A stretch of DNA of 64,000 nt, taken from positions 74,716 through 138,715 of the forward strand of contig GG745352.1 of the NCBI GenBank assembly GCA_000151295.1, written 5' to 3'. A model generated the notes under the pieces. The model saw only the letters and a program-made list of their open reading frames with translations, was not told where the DNA came from and made no database searches. This DNA comes from Allomyces macrogynus ATCC 38327 (lineage: Eukaryota; Blastocladiomycota; Blastocladiomycetes; Blastocladiales; Blastocladiaceae). Below are positions 46,098 to 58,143 of the stretch, one piece after another. The first letter of the stretch is position 1; each line of letters starts with the position of its first letter. The translations under genes were made by a program, and so were the position numbers.

Positions 46098-46867
46098 GGC
46101 GATACTGGCGGGTATCGAGGCGGCAGCGGAAGAGGTGGCGGCGGCGGCGAGCGGCGACGCCCCGTGCGCGGTGCGGCCGGTGGGTGGGGGACTGGTGGTC
46201 GTCGTAGTCGTCGTCGCGTTCAGTCGTTGTTGTCGTCGTGCTTGCCGCTGCTCGTCGAAATTGCAGCTCTCTCGTCGTCCTTGTCGTCGTCCTTGCCGCT
46301 GATGTCGTCGCGGGCGAGCACGATGGCTGCCAAGATGCGCACGGGGAAGAGGAAGCGTGGAAACGAGGAAGGACCTTGGTCGATTTTGGAGCGATCGTGG
46401 GGCGTCTCATGGCTCCATCTGACAAATCACTGCTGCGTCAGCCGGCCGCCCTGCATCGCGCATCCCTGCCGCGACCCGTCGGCGTCCCTGTCTGCGCACG
46501 ATCGGGGCGTCAAACGCGTCCCTCGCCGTCCCGCACCTTCAGAGCGCCGAAGCAGACCACGCTTCTTGCGATGCCTGTTGCTGTCGCTGTCAACCCTGCG
46601 GCGCGATCCCACTCGGCTGTGGTCGGCCTGTTCAACACCCACATCAGTGCGTCCCGAACTCGCCGTCAACTTGACGGCGAAGACGGCGTCTCGGCCAGCT
46701 CGCCCGCTTAACCCGCCCTGTCCCGTCGCGCCGGACCCATGCGCTGACTGATGATCCCCTCCCGCCCATCCCACCGACCCCACCCACACGTCGCGCAATC
46801 CATGCATGCAATCACGACACTTGCTCGCCACTCTCTACTCACTCCACCCGTCGACACCCTCACCGCT
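46098..46867. other. Intergenic region upstream of the RING-LON gene
   Basis: Contains the promoter of the RING-LON gene and the 3' flank of HAD phosphatase A. Runs of GTC/GTCGTC near 46199-46310 give open frames without domains. Confidence 0.5.
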
Positions 46868-47974
46868 CTACGCCTGCACCACATCCACCTCCTGCGCAAA
46901 CCCCGCGACCCCAATCCACGCTGGGTCAAACTCCTCCATGCTCTCCACCACCGCAAAACACTTCGCCTCCAACTCCTCTTCACGAGGCAGGCGCGGATCA
47001 CGCACCCAGACCACATTCATCCCGGCATTCAACCCGGCCTGGACGCCCGACACCGCGTCTTCAAACACGACCGCCGCGTGCGCCGTCTCGGGCGCGAACC
47101 CGAGCCGCTTGTGCGCGACCTGGAAAAGGTCTGGCGCAGGCTTGCCTTTACGGATGAGCGCGTCGTCGCCAGTCGTGATGTGGCCGTCGAAGAGCGTGAA
47201 GAGCGCGCCGTTGTTGCGCGACTTGACGATAAAGGCGTCGGCGTGCGAGGAAGTGGCCACAGCGATGGGGAACTTGTGGGCGCGGAGGTGTTGCACTGCG
47301 AATGTGGGTACACGGGGGATTGGTCAGGCGTTGGTCAGCGGGTGGAGAGAGGGTGGCGAGCGCGGGTTCGGGCATGGAGAGAGTGCCGCCCGCTCCGGCA
47401 GCAAATGGAGAATGCCGGAATGGACGAGATAAAGCGTGCACGTACCCAACCGCATCACGCCCGGCAGCGGCTTGCACGTCGGGAACAGTTCGGCATGCAG
47501 CTTTTTACGCTCCACGAGGTACTCGGCGGGGGACAGCGGCAGGCCCGTCTCTTCGACAAACAGCACAGCCGCATCTAATTACCGTCTCGACGTGAATCAG
47601 CGGATGGGCGGAACAACAGTGGGATGCAGGGGTCGGCGTACCGTCCTCGCGCAGACCCATGAGCTTGGTCTTGATGCCCCAGTGGTACGAGTCGCCGAGC
47701 CCGTACCGCGCCAGAATCATGACTACGTGCGCGACCGTGGTCGGTCAACCGTTGCTCGCGCACTGTCGAACCAGCGACGGCGAGCACGAACCGGACGCTT
47801 CCGTGTAGATATCCTCGGTGTTCTATCGATGCACACCGTGTTGTCAGGCCATGCTCCATCATTCAATAATCACAATTGCTGGTTCAATCATACGAGCAGC
47901 AGCCCGTCCATGTCGAACAGGCAGCACTGCGCCTGGATGCGCTGCTCTTGCGTTGGGGCCTTGATGACGGTCAT
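46868..47974 (-). CDS. HAD-superfamily phosphatase A (pseudouridine/sugar-phosphate phosphatase type)
   Basis: Five exons on the minus strand, 47894-47974, 47792-47822, 47642-47722, 47446-47574 and 46868-47295, give 249 residues in frame. Motif I is FDMDGLLLNTE, with the nucleophile and acid/base Asp pair. A helical cap follows (GDSYHWGIKTKLMG), then motif II VATSS, motif III GKPAPDLF and motif IV VVFEDAVSGVQAGLNAG. The layout matches subfamily I HAD phosphatases such as HDHD1 (pseudouridine-5'-phosphatase) and fungal glycerol- or deoxyglucose-phosphate phosphatases. The exact substrate cannot be read from sequence. It is the tandem paralogue of the gene at 48242-49229, with exons 2, 3 and 4 of identical lengths (31, 81 and 129 nt). 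Confidence 0.85.
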
Positions 47975-48241
47975 GTTGCGCCTGGATGAATTAAAGGTCG
48001 AGCTCGGGCGCGACCACCACGTCAGATTTGATTTGCGAGGAGTCGCTGCTCTGGGCGACGTTGCGATAGACCGAGCTGCGAAGATCGTGGTGGCAAATGT
48101 CGCTCTTGGCATTGGGCTCGCTGGTTGTTCGTCAGTGTGGCTTAGGCGACGGTGATCAGCGACACAAATGCGCAAAATTTCGTCTATTTCCGCTCAAAAT
48201 TGTTCACCACCCGGCCGCCATCCTCGCAACGGACGCGCCCT

Positions 48242-49229
48242 CTACAGCCCAAACCACTCCTTCTCCACCTCGCTCATCGTCTCGGTCACCGCAAAGCACC
48301 GCTCCTCCAATTCCGCCGTGTCTTCGAACGGGATTCGCGCGTCGCGCACCCACACGACTTTCATTCCGGCCGCCAACCCGGCCTTGACGCCTGCGACCGA
48401 GTCCTCAAACACGATCGTCGTCGACCGCATGTCTTCGGTCCCACCGATTGTCGCGTGCGCGACGAGGAAAATGTCCGGTGCGGGCTTACCGCGCGCGATG
48501 CGCGCGTCATCGCCGGTGACAATGTGGTCGGCGAAGAGGGAGAAGAGCGCGGCGTGGTGTTGTGTCTTGACGTCGAAGATCGGACGCGAGGCGGAGGTCG
48601 CGACGGCCATAGGCATGTGTGCGTCGTGCACGGCCGTAACTGGGGAATGGTACGGCGTCAGGGATCGCCAGCATGAGGTGGAGGGGGAGGGGACGGATAC
48701 GAACCGAAATCGACGACGCCCGGCAGCGCCACGCAGTTCGGGAACAGCTCGAGCAAGACGCAGTTGCGCTCCTCGGCAAACTCGGCGGCGGTCATGGGGA
48801 GGCCAGTTTCGCGAACGAACACTTCCGCCGCCTCTGGGGAAACGGTGGAGAAGGTGTGTCAGAGCAATGGTCGTGTAAGGCAGGGCTCGAAATGAAAGCG
48901 TACTCAATGCAGGCTGACCCATGAGTTGTTGTTTGATGCCCCAGTTGTACTTGTCGGCCATGTTGAACCGTTTGAGGATGATGACTGGCGGGCGGACGAG
49001 ATTAGTCAGATCAAAGATGGATGTGGTGGAAGACACGATGCCTGCGCGACGAACCATTTCCGTCCGAATACAACTGCTCCGTGTTCTATGTGGGTCGCAA
49101 GTGTCAGGACTCGCGTGCGGTGGTTGCAGTGTGTGAACCATGGCGGGTGCCCACCAGCAGAAGGCCGTCCATGTCAAAAAGGAAGTGGGTCGCAGCAACG
49201 GTTTCGGTCGGGGCCTTGATGACAGTCAT
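48242..49229 (-). CDS. HAD-superfamily phosphatase B (tandem paralogue)
   Basis: Five exons, 49155-49229, 49055-49085, 48904-48984, 48705-48833 and 48242-48639, give 237 residues. Motif I is FDMDGLLLNTE across the first splice, motif II VATSA, motif III GKPAPDIF and motif IV VFEDSVAGVKAGLAAG. The cap segment MADKYNWGIKQQLMG is typical of HDHD1-like enzymes. All four introns are at the same places and phases as in phosphatase A, so the pair arose by tandem duplication after the introns were gained. Only 267 bp separate its stop from the start of phosphatase A. A TTATAAAG element about 95 bp upstream of the ATG (49326-49332) may be the core promoter. Substrate undetermined; specificity may differ from A, since the caps diverge. 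Confidence 0.87.
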
Positions 49230-49782
49230 GATGGAAGCGATGTCGGAGCGTAGGTGCAAGGAGCCAAGTTGACAGATGTGCGGAAAGGCTTTGTCGAGGA
49301 CCGGACATGCGGGGGCGGGCCGACTTATAAAGGCCCCTGCGCTGATACTTTCTGGTGGACGCGTGCGATCGCTTAGAGGGGCACGTATCGCAACAAGCCT
49401 TGGTATTAGTGGCGAATCCGCTGCGTTTTGATTGATTATCGAGTCGACAACGATTGCCATGATTTGACCGGAAAATCGCACGGAGATCCCTGACTGTTGT
49501 TTCACGATGTTGACGGCATGTGCCTGGCGAGGGCTTTGCACCGAATCGGGGGACCCAGCGATCCCTGCCAGATCGGCGTCCCAAGGATGCAGGTGAAGCT
49601 GTGACGTGGTCGCAGCGAGCTACCATGTCGCCTGTAAATCTCTGCTCGAAGAGCTGCAAGCAACGGGCCAACACTTCCCGCAAACGCGGCTCAACAACAC
49701 CATCAAGTTCCCAAAAGGCCACGACACGACGCGAGACCATGGCTGCCAACAACAGCGTCCGAGCGCTCCGAGTCCGTGACCT
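49230..49782. other. Divergent spacer upstream of phosphatase B
   Basis: A minus-strand frame of about 200 codons covers it but has no family sequence. Contains the TTATAAAG element at 49326-49332 and presumably the promoter of the plus-strand gene at 49783. Confidence 0.45.
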
Positions 49783-50654
49783 ATGATCCAGAACGCGAAC
49801 ACCGACGTCCAGCGACATGACAAGCTTGTCTGCTCAAGCTCGACCATATTACTCGACCTGACACATTTTCGTGCTCAAATAGGCGCGATTGAGCGAGCTG
49901 CACGGACCCGACACAGACGGGAATTGGGCGACCCTGCTGTCCGTCCGCGCGATGTCACCTCAGGAGCTCGTTCCGCTGCTCCGCGACGTCGCCGCCATGG
50001 ATCCTGCCGTTCGAGTACGATCCCGAGTCAAGAAATTCAATTCTTTTGACGCTGTTGACCAATCGTGACCATGCAGGCTTCCGTAATCAGCGACCACGGC
50101 ATGGAATGGACCACGTTTCTCGTCGACTCGTTGTTCCCGTTCGACTCAGTCGCGAAAAATCCGTCGCCCGCGGCCGAACAGCTCGCGCTGACTTGGCTCC
50201 AGACGGCTGTCGCCAACGACGGCGCGTCGGCGCGCGACATGCTCCTGATCATGAACCAGGCGCTGGGTCGCTTGGCCACGGCCGTTCAGCGCGACGAGAG
50301 AAATAACGACTCGGGCAGCGAAGAAGAAGAGGACGAGGCGGTCAATGCCGAGCCCTCGACCGACGCTGCGCTCCAGTCCACCGTTCGTGCTCGCTGTGCG
50401 GCGTGGGTGACGGTCGCGTCGCTTCGACGTACGTGTTCTCGGTGCTGTGCTAAATGTGTGTCTTGGATCACCTTTTCTAACGCTGAGCGCTAGTTCTCGG
50501 CTCCCTCGCACCGAATCGCGTCAAGAAGTTTTCTTTGTTGTACGTATTTCTTGAATGGATCGTTGCCTTCACGCGGGATAATCATCGAATGAAACAGGAC
50601 AGCCGCCCGCTTCAGTCTTGTCATGGTGCTGATGCACTGAATCAAAAAATATGA
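49783..50654 (+). CDS. Four-exon gene, 229-residue protein of unknown function
   Basis: The exons are 49783-49827, 49883-50014, 50077-50428 and 50494-50654. The introns are 55, 62 and 65 bp with GT-AG ends and consistent phases. The start gives MIQNANTDVQRHDKLARLSE. Most of the protein looks helical (LVPLLRDVAAMDPAVR, QLALTWLQTAVANDG, DMLLIMNQALGRLATAV), as in a short HEAT/ARM-like solenoid. It has an acidic loop, DSGSEEEEDEAVNAE, and an aromatic helix, FSLLYVFLEWIVAFTRDN. I do not recognise a family. Its last 13 bases overlap the 3' end of the minus-strand ankyrin-like copy at 50642. The clean junctions argue that it is real and expressed. Confidence 0.6.
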
Positions 50655-51435
50655 TCCGCACTATTCGCACCATGCCCGCAATCAGGACCAACAGCGTCGA
50701 TGAGAGCATTCAGCAGTGAATGAACGTACGACGAAATCATGCGAAACGACGAAGTGACACACGGTCGAGTCCACTCAACCAAGCAGCAGTGGACGTGAGT
50801 GATGTGAGCGCTTGCTTGAGCATGGTCACATTTTCGCAGAGAGTCGACCACAAGCGCAGTCCCGGCCGGCGTTAATGCAGCCCAGGGCAAAGCGCTGCCA
50901 TCCTTGCCAATTATCTCACGCAGCATCCAGGCCACGCTGGTGGTCAAACTCCAACTCCAGCAGTCCACGTCGGCAGGAACGCGTTCCAGAATCAAGCATA
51001 CGATGCGGTTGCGATTGGGTCCCGCTGGCGCAAACATGGCGCGGCAAAGCAAGTGCCGGAACGACTTTTCGCTGACTGGTTTCGCTGCAACATCATTGAT
51101 GGGAAGAAGTCGCTCGACGAGGTCCAGGTCAGACGCATCAATGGCCATGAACAACTCGACTCGGGGCAATTGGGTGCGCGCGAGCGTTGAATTGCGGGGT
51201 GGAAACGTGCTCTGGCGCATAAACGAGAATACGGTTGATGCATCGGCGTGCGCAAGAGCGCGACTGAAGCGGTAGACGTCTTGTGTTGGCGTGGGAACGT
51301 CGATAGCATCCAACAGGTCACTTGAAGCCGTGCCGTACTTTTCACGTCCAGGGAGTTGAGGTCAGTGGCAAGGACCATGTCGGGCAACTCGACGAGCGAA
51401 CGGAGCGCCATAATGGTACCATCGTCGACGTGCAT
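50642..51435 (-). pseudogene. Ankyrin-like repeat gene, copy D with one frame break
   Basis: A 223-codon frame from 51313 (MDAIDVPTPTQDVYRFSRAL) contains ELFMAIDASDLDLVERLLPI and FRHLLCRAMFAP, which match the RLVESLRVLL and NFLRIMCS parts of copy A at 21 kb. Upstream, in a different frame, MALRSLVELPDMVLATDLNS looks like the natural N-terminus and has an F-box-like feel. The two frames need a single-base shift near 51320-51355; no intron of usual size fits. It is therefore either nearly intact with one error or a young pseudogene, and is the least decayed member of the family in this window. Confidence 0.5.
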
Positions 51436-52627
51436 ATTTCAATGTCGAGGAGAAGGAGGGCAATTGAGCGAGATTCAGCAAGGCCATCATAGCCAACCAG
51501 CATTCCAAACGAGCATTGCCGTTCCAGAACAGGGTGGACAAGTGAGAGGCGACTGATAGTGACCTATTTCCTGCTTTTGTCGCGAGGTGAAGCTTCAAAT
51601 TGAATGTGGAGCACGTGTACTGACTGAACAATGACAGGAGAACGACGACGCGCATGCGACGTCGCCTTGAGAGGCCCCCACTTGCCCGTCGGTGTTGGAT
51701 TAAAAGCTGATGGCCGAGCTCCATATTTACCGGCCACTTCTCGCTTGGGTGGATGGATGGGAACCATTGTCATTGCGTTCAGCACATGCAAGCACCAGCG
51801 ATTATAAATTAGCAGCGTTGACGCGAGCGATGGGCTTCGCATTGACGGTCTTGATTTAAACGGCGACTTGTCAAAACGCTTAATCCACTCATCGCATCCC
51901 TCCCGCAGACAATGGCCCCATCCTCCTCAACGGTTATGTCGCGTTCAAACATGGCGCTTCTTCCTCTCCGCTTCCTTTGCGCGGCGTCCCTGGCATCAGC
52001 GGTCTTTAGCCGGTGGTGACACCCAACAAACCTGGACTGAGACCAGGAAAACAAAAAGATGGAAACGCGGTTGCGCGTCCGCTCCACAATGTGATGTCAA
52101 GACAAGCCTTTCGACACACTGCCAACGAGGCCGTTCATCACGGCCGAACAATGAATAGCGTCGACGATCATGTATTGAACTATTGCGCGCCCGGATCCTG
52201 GTCACATTGCGCCGCTCTTGGGGCGTTGCAAGGAGGGGCTGGGTGCGCAGTAACACCGCCAAGCAACAACTGTTGCGGCAACGCCCGGTAGCAAAAGTGT
52301 CGATGACGGAGTTTGTGGCGAGGTCCCTTGGTTGGCGGGGATGAGGCGACGGTAGGCGCAAAAGTGCCGCCGACAGATGGGCCGAGGGTGACCGCGTTCA
52401 TAAGGGAACCATCCCGTCCGTCCTCGCGAACAACACGATCCTCCCATCCTGTTCACCAAGTCTCCTCGCTGCACCACCGACGACGGCAGCGACTGCACGC
52501 ATCAAGAACGGGAAGAACGGGAAAGCAGGCACCGATTCGCAGCAAGTCGACCAGCAGCAGCACGTCGACAAGGACCATTTCCAGCATCGCCAGCCCTACC
52601 AACCACCGCCACCACCATCCATCAGCC
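51436..52627. other. Intergenic region upstream of the kinesin
   Basis: A minus-strand frame near 51480-51570 (LSTLFWNGNARLECWLAMMA) may be a further ankyrin-family remnant. The right part is the kinesin promoter and 5' region; its frame is open from 52313 without recognisable motor sequence before the chosen ATG. No other gene is seen. Confidence 0.45.
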
Positions 52628-54340
52628 ATGACCGGATCCTCGCACCACGCGTCGCAGAGCCAAGCGCACATTGCCCCGCACCACGTCGTGCACCCGCGGT
52701 ACTCAGCGGCCTCCATGGCGCACTCGCGCAAGCCCACACACGCGCGGTCCAAGGCCGCGCCCACGGCGCCGCCCACGGGCAAGGATCGTGCCGCCGCCGC
52801 TCGCGCACGCGCCGACATGTCCCCACTCGAACGAGCGCGCCCGCGGATCGAGGCGGCTATCGCGCAGCACCAGGCGCAAGTGCACGAGCAGTACACGACG
52901 ACGCCGACGCCCGACTTGGACGCGGATATCCTGGTCGCATTGCGCGTGCGCCCACTGTTGGACCACGAGCGCGAGCGCGGGCTGTTTGAGGGCGCCTATG
53001 TGCATGCCGGGCGCGCCTACGTCTACCACCCGATTGGGTCGACGTTTGTCGACTTGTCCCTCGAAACGCACGAGTTTGATAACGTCGATATGGCGTTTGG
53101 GCCGTCGGACGATGCCGAGGCGGTGTATGCGGCGACAGTCGTGCCGATGCTGCCGTTTGTGTTTGAGGGCGGGCTCGCAACACTGATTGCGTCAGGGCAG
53201 ACGGGTGCCGGCAAGACACATACGATGACCTCGCTCAACCATTTCTTGCCCGCCGACTTGTTCCCGGATATCAACGAAACGCACGACGTGCTCATTTCTT
53301 ACATTGAGCTCTACGGTGATACCGTGACGGATTTGTTAAACGACCGCGCGACCGTGCAGGTGCGGTCGGGTCCGCAGGGGACGGTCGTCGTTGGCGCCAA
53401 GCAAGTGCAGGTCGAGACGACCGAAGATTTCCTGGCGACCGTCGAGATTGGCGCGTCGCAGCGGCGCACGCGCGCGACCTTCAAGAACGACGTGTCGTCC
53501 CGGTCGCACGCCGTGTGCGCCATCTCGTTCCGCTCGCGCGACGCTGCGCCCGCTGACGACGAAGTCAACGGCCTGCTCATTGGCGGGTCGATGCTGCTGA
53601 TTGTCGACTTGGCGGGGTCCGAGCGGCAGTCCGACCAGGAGCACCACGACGCGATCCGGATCAAGGAGACGCAAGTGACCAACAAGTCGCTCATGACACT
53701 CAAGGAGTGCATTCGCAACCGATACCTTGCCTCGCAGAATACGGGCAAGCACGTGCATATTCCGTTCCGCACGTCCAAGCTCACGCTGCTGCTCAAGGAG
53801 GCGCTCGACCCGACGTCGTCGCTGCCGACGCGCACGCTCATGATTGGCCACTTGGCGCCGTCGCTCGCCGACAGTCAGCACTCGCTCAACACGGCGCGGT
53901 ACGTGTCGAATCTCAAGGCCTCGTCGCTCGACCACGCGCAGACGAGCGTCACGCGCACGGCCGGCACCGCTCAGGACCAGAGTGCCGTTTCGGCGGCCGT
54001 GAACCACCCGTCCAAGTGGACCTACAAACAGCTGTGCCGCAAGATTGCGCAGTGGTCGATGAACACGATCAAGTTTGAAAAGATTATTGCGTTCAAGACC
54101 GAGCACGACGATGGGTTGACGAGCGTCGAGCGCAAGTTGCAAGGGATCATGGGGGACATGCCGCCGTGGCTGCAGCTCTACCAGATGCCGCTGTCGGTCT
54201 GGGTCAAGGAGTGTGCCAAGCAGGGGGTCACGGAAAAGACGGCGACCAAGACCTGGGAGCAGTACCGCGTCGCTGTCGCTGCGGGCCGTAAGCAGGATAC
54301 GGCCAAGAGCGAGTCGACCGGTGTGTTGCTCGTGCACTAG
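52628..54340 (+). CDS. Kinesin-13-like motor protein
   Basis: Intronless, 570 residues. A His/Ser/Ala-rich N-terminus of about 95 residues precedes the motor domain, with P-loop GQTGAGKTHTM, switch I NDVSSRSHAVC and switch II LIVDLAGSERQ. The microtubule-binding helix reads NKSLMTLKECIRN; the KEC signature is that of microtubule-depolymerising kinesin-13. SKLTLLLKEAL and LNTARYVSNLKA close the motor. No long coiled coil follows. The last 120 residues form a compact segment (KWTYKQLCRKIAQWSMNTI, WVKECAKQGVTEKTATKTWE) that I do not recognise. A role in spindle or flagellar length control is inferred. The KVD loop of classical kinesin-13 is not obvious, so activity may differ. It ends in TAG, convergent with PRMT1. 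Confidence 0.85.
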   Translation: MTGSSHHASQSQAHIAPHHVVHPRYSAASMAHSRKPTHARSKAAPTAPPTGKDRAAAARARADMSPLERARPRIEAAIAQHQAQVHEQYTTTPTPDLDADILVALRVRPLLDHERERGLFEGAYVHAGRAYVYHPIGSTFVDLSLETHEFDNVDMAFGPSDDAEAVYAATVVPMLPFVFEGGLATLIASGQTGAGKTHTMTSLNHFLPADLFPDINETHDVLISYIELYGDTVTDLLNDRATVQVRSGPQGTVVVGAKQVQVETTEDFLATVEIGASQRRTRATFKNDVSSRSHAVCAISFRSRDAAPADDEVNGLLIGGSMLLIVDLAGSERQSDQEHHDAIRIKETQVTNKSLMTLKECIRNRYLASQNTGKHVHIPFRTSKLTLLLKEALDPTSSLPTRTLMIGHLAPSLADSQHSLNTARYVSNLKASSLDHAQTSVTRTAGTAQDQSAVSAAVNHPSKWTYKQLCRKIAQWSMNTIKFEKIIAFKTEHDDGLTSVERKLQGIMGDMPPWLQLYQMPLSVWVKECAKQGVTEKTATKTWEQYRVAVAAGRKQDTAKSESTGVLLVH

Positions 54341-54939
54341 AGCGTTCGCGTGTTGCGCGTGTGCCGTTTAGCTGCGATAGACCAAGACGAGGTTCCCTCC
54401 TTTTTTGTTGCTTTGTTTTGGATTCGGCATCGACGCTGCCGTCGGCTGCGCGCCCTGGTGGCGCACCGATGCTCTCATTTTTTCTTACCTCGTCATTCGC
54501 GCTACCCGCGTTTCGATGCGCGCACGCTCATTATTGCACCCGAACTGGACCAAAGATTTGGAATGAAGTTGGAAATCCATGACGTTTTATCGTATTTTGC
54601 TTTGCGTGTCCGTTCGACGCGATCCACAGCCAAGGGAACAGGCAGGAGCGTCAGCGCAGACCGAAACAAGGAGAGGCCGCCATGCGCAATGTAAGAACTT
54701 CGCTGTTTCAATGTCAGCGAAGAGCGCAATCGCGACCGGGAACCAAAGCCATCAAGAGAGAAAAATTGGGGGGTGGCCACACCAAATGTATGAATCCTGT
54801 ACAATCGTGCCCCCACCAAAACCAGACAGGGGCGTGCGCGCAAAGCAAGCGGAAACCAAACACACGAACGAAACGAACACAAACTAAAAAACAAAAAAGC
54901 CAAAGAGGAATCGAAGGCGATGAGACACACGCGCGCGCG
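54341..54939. other. Convergent 3' flanks of kinesin and PRMT1
   Basis: Both neighbouring genes end here. A and C rich on the plus strand, with only short frames. I see no gene. Confidence 0.6.
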
Positions 54940-56819
<1,880 letters not shown>

Positions 56820-58143
56820 ATGACCTGGCCGCAACAACAGCAACAGCAGCAACAGCAGCAGTATCAACAGCAGCAATACCAGCAGCAGTATCAACAGCAG
56901 CAATACCAGCAGCAGCAGTTCCCGCCCCTCGGCGCCACGTCGGCACCTCCCGCCAAGCCGGCCGTCATGTCGTACGCGGCCATGGCCGCCGCGCCGCCCG
57001 TACAGCACGCGAACCCGTCGTACCACGGTGTCGCGCCCGCCGCGGCTAGCATGGGCTACCAGCAGACGCCGTCTCGCCCGGTGGGGAACGTCAACACTAA
57101 TGTGCAGCTGTCCGACTTTATCGGTGATCTGTGGGACGCCGACGAGAACCGGTTTGTGCCCGGCCGCGATTTCGTGCTCGATATTCAGAGCGGCAAGTCG
57201 GTCGGCGATTCGTTCGACGCAGCCGCGCACCCGCTCTTCCAGCACGTCGACAAGCAAAAGTTTCTGTCGATCCCGACGTTTGCCGCGTTCTACGCGCTGC
57301 TCGACAACTATGTTGACCAGACGGGCATTGCCGAGCAGGTGACCAAGCAGGAGCGCCAGGAAGAGTTTACGTTCCTCGAGGCCGTCATGAAGACGCGCGT
57401 GGGCCAAATGGCGTTCGAGTTTGCCAAGGCCAAGCAGTGGTTCAACGGGTCGGTTGAGCAGTGGCGCGCGTTCTTGCACAAGCTGTGGTTCACGCTGCAC
57501 AAGCGCGAGACGCACGGTGCGTCGTTTTTGTATTTGGCTGTCGAGCTCTTGACTAGCAAGTTGACTGATCTTGGTCTGCATGGTGGTTCTCGATTTAGGC
57601 GACACGTCGCCGTTCGAGCACATCTTTGTCGGTATGCGTCTAATTTCAGTACCGTAAGGTTCCCAAAGGCACTCATCTAACCATTCCTGATGCTCTCCAC
57701 TAGGTGAAATCCGCGGCGGGCAGGTGATTGGGTTCCACAACTGGATCACCATCTTCCTGGCTGAGAGCAAGCGCATTCTCGACTACCAGGGCTACATTTG
57801 GCCCCGCCGCCGTCACTCGGCGCAGGTGTGTGCTCGCATTGTCGTCGATCCTCTCTTCCTCCTCTCAAACTCACGACACGACGCGTCTCTGTGATAGCCG
57901 ACCAACGACACGCACCTGCTCAAGTTGCAGTTTCTCTACCGCGGCAAGCGCAAGCCGCTCTCGACGTCGCTGATTGGCGTGAGTCCCGAGTTTGAGCTCA
58001 TGCTCTACACGCTCTCCTACCTGTCGGGCAAGGGCAAAGTCAACTGCGTGCTCGACGACTCGGATTGTGGCGTGATCGTGCACATCAACGGCCAAGGCGC
58101 GAACCGCATGATTGGCAGCGCCTACATTGAGATGAGCGACTAG
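56820..58143 (+). CDS. EndoU-family endoribonuclease with Gln/Tyr-rich N-terminus
   Basis: Exons 56820-57516, 57599-57631, 57704-57825 and 57898-58143 give 365 residues in frame. After a 30-residue low-complexity start of Gln with spaced Tyr and a 60-residue Pro/Ala linker, the XendoU domain begins with LWDADENRFVPGRDFVLDIQ. The active-site block [20 protein letters not shown] holds the two catalytic His and is assembled from exons 2 and 3. SYLSGKGKVNCVLDD carries the expected Lys. EndoU enzymes cleave RNA at uridines, are Mn2+ dependent and leave 2',3'-cyclic phosphate ends. No signal peptide is present, so a cytoplasmic or nuclear role is likely. The prion-like N-terminus could drive assembly into RNA granules (inference). 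It stops with TAG. Confidence 0.92.
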
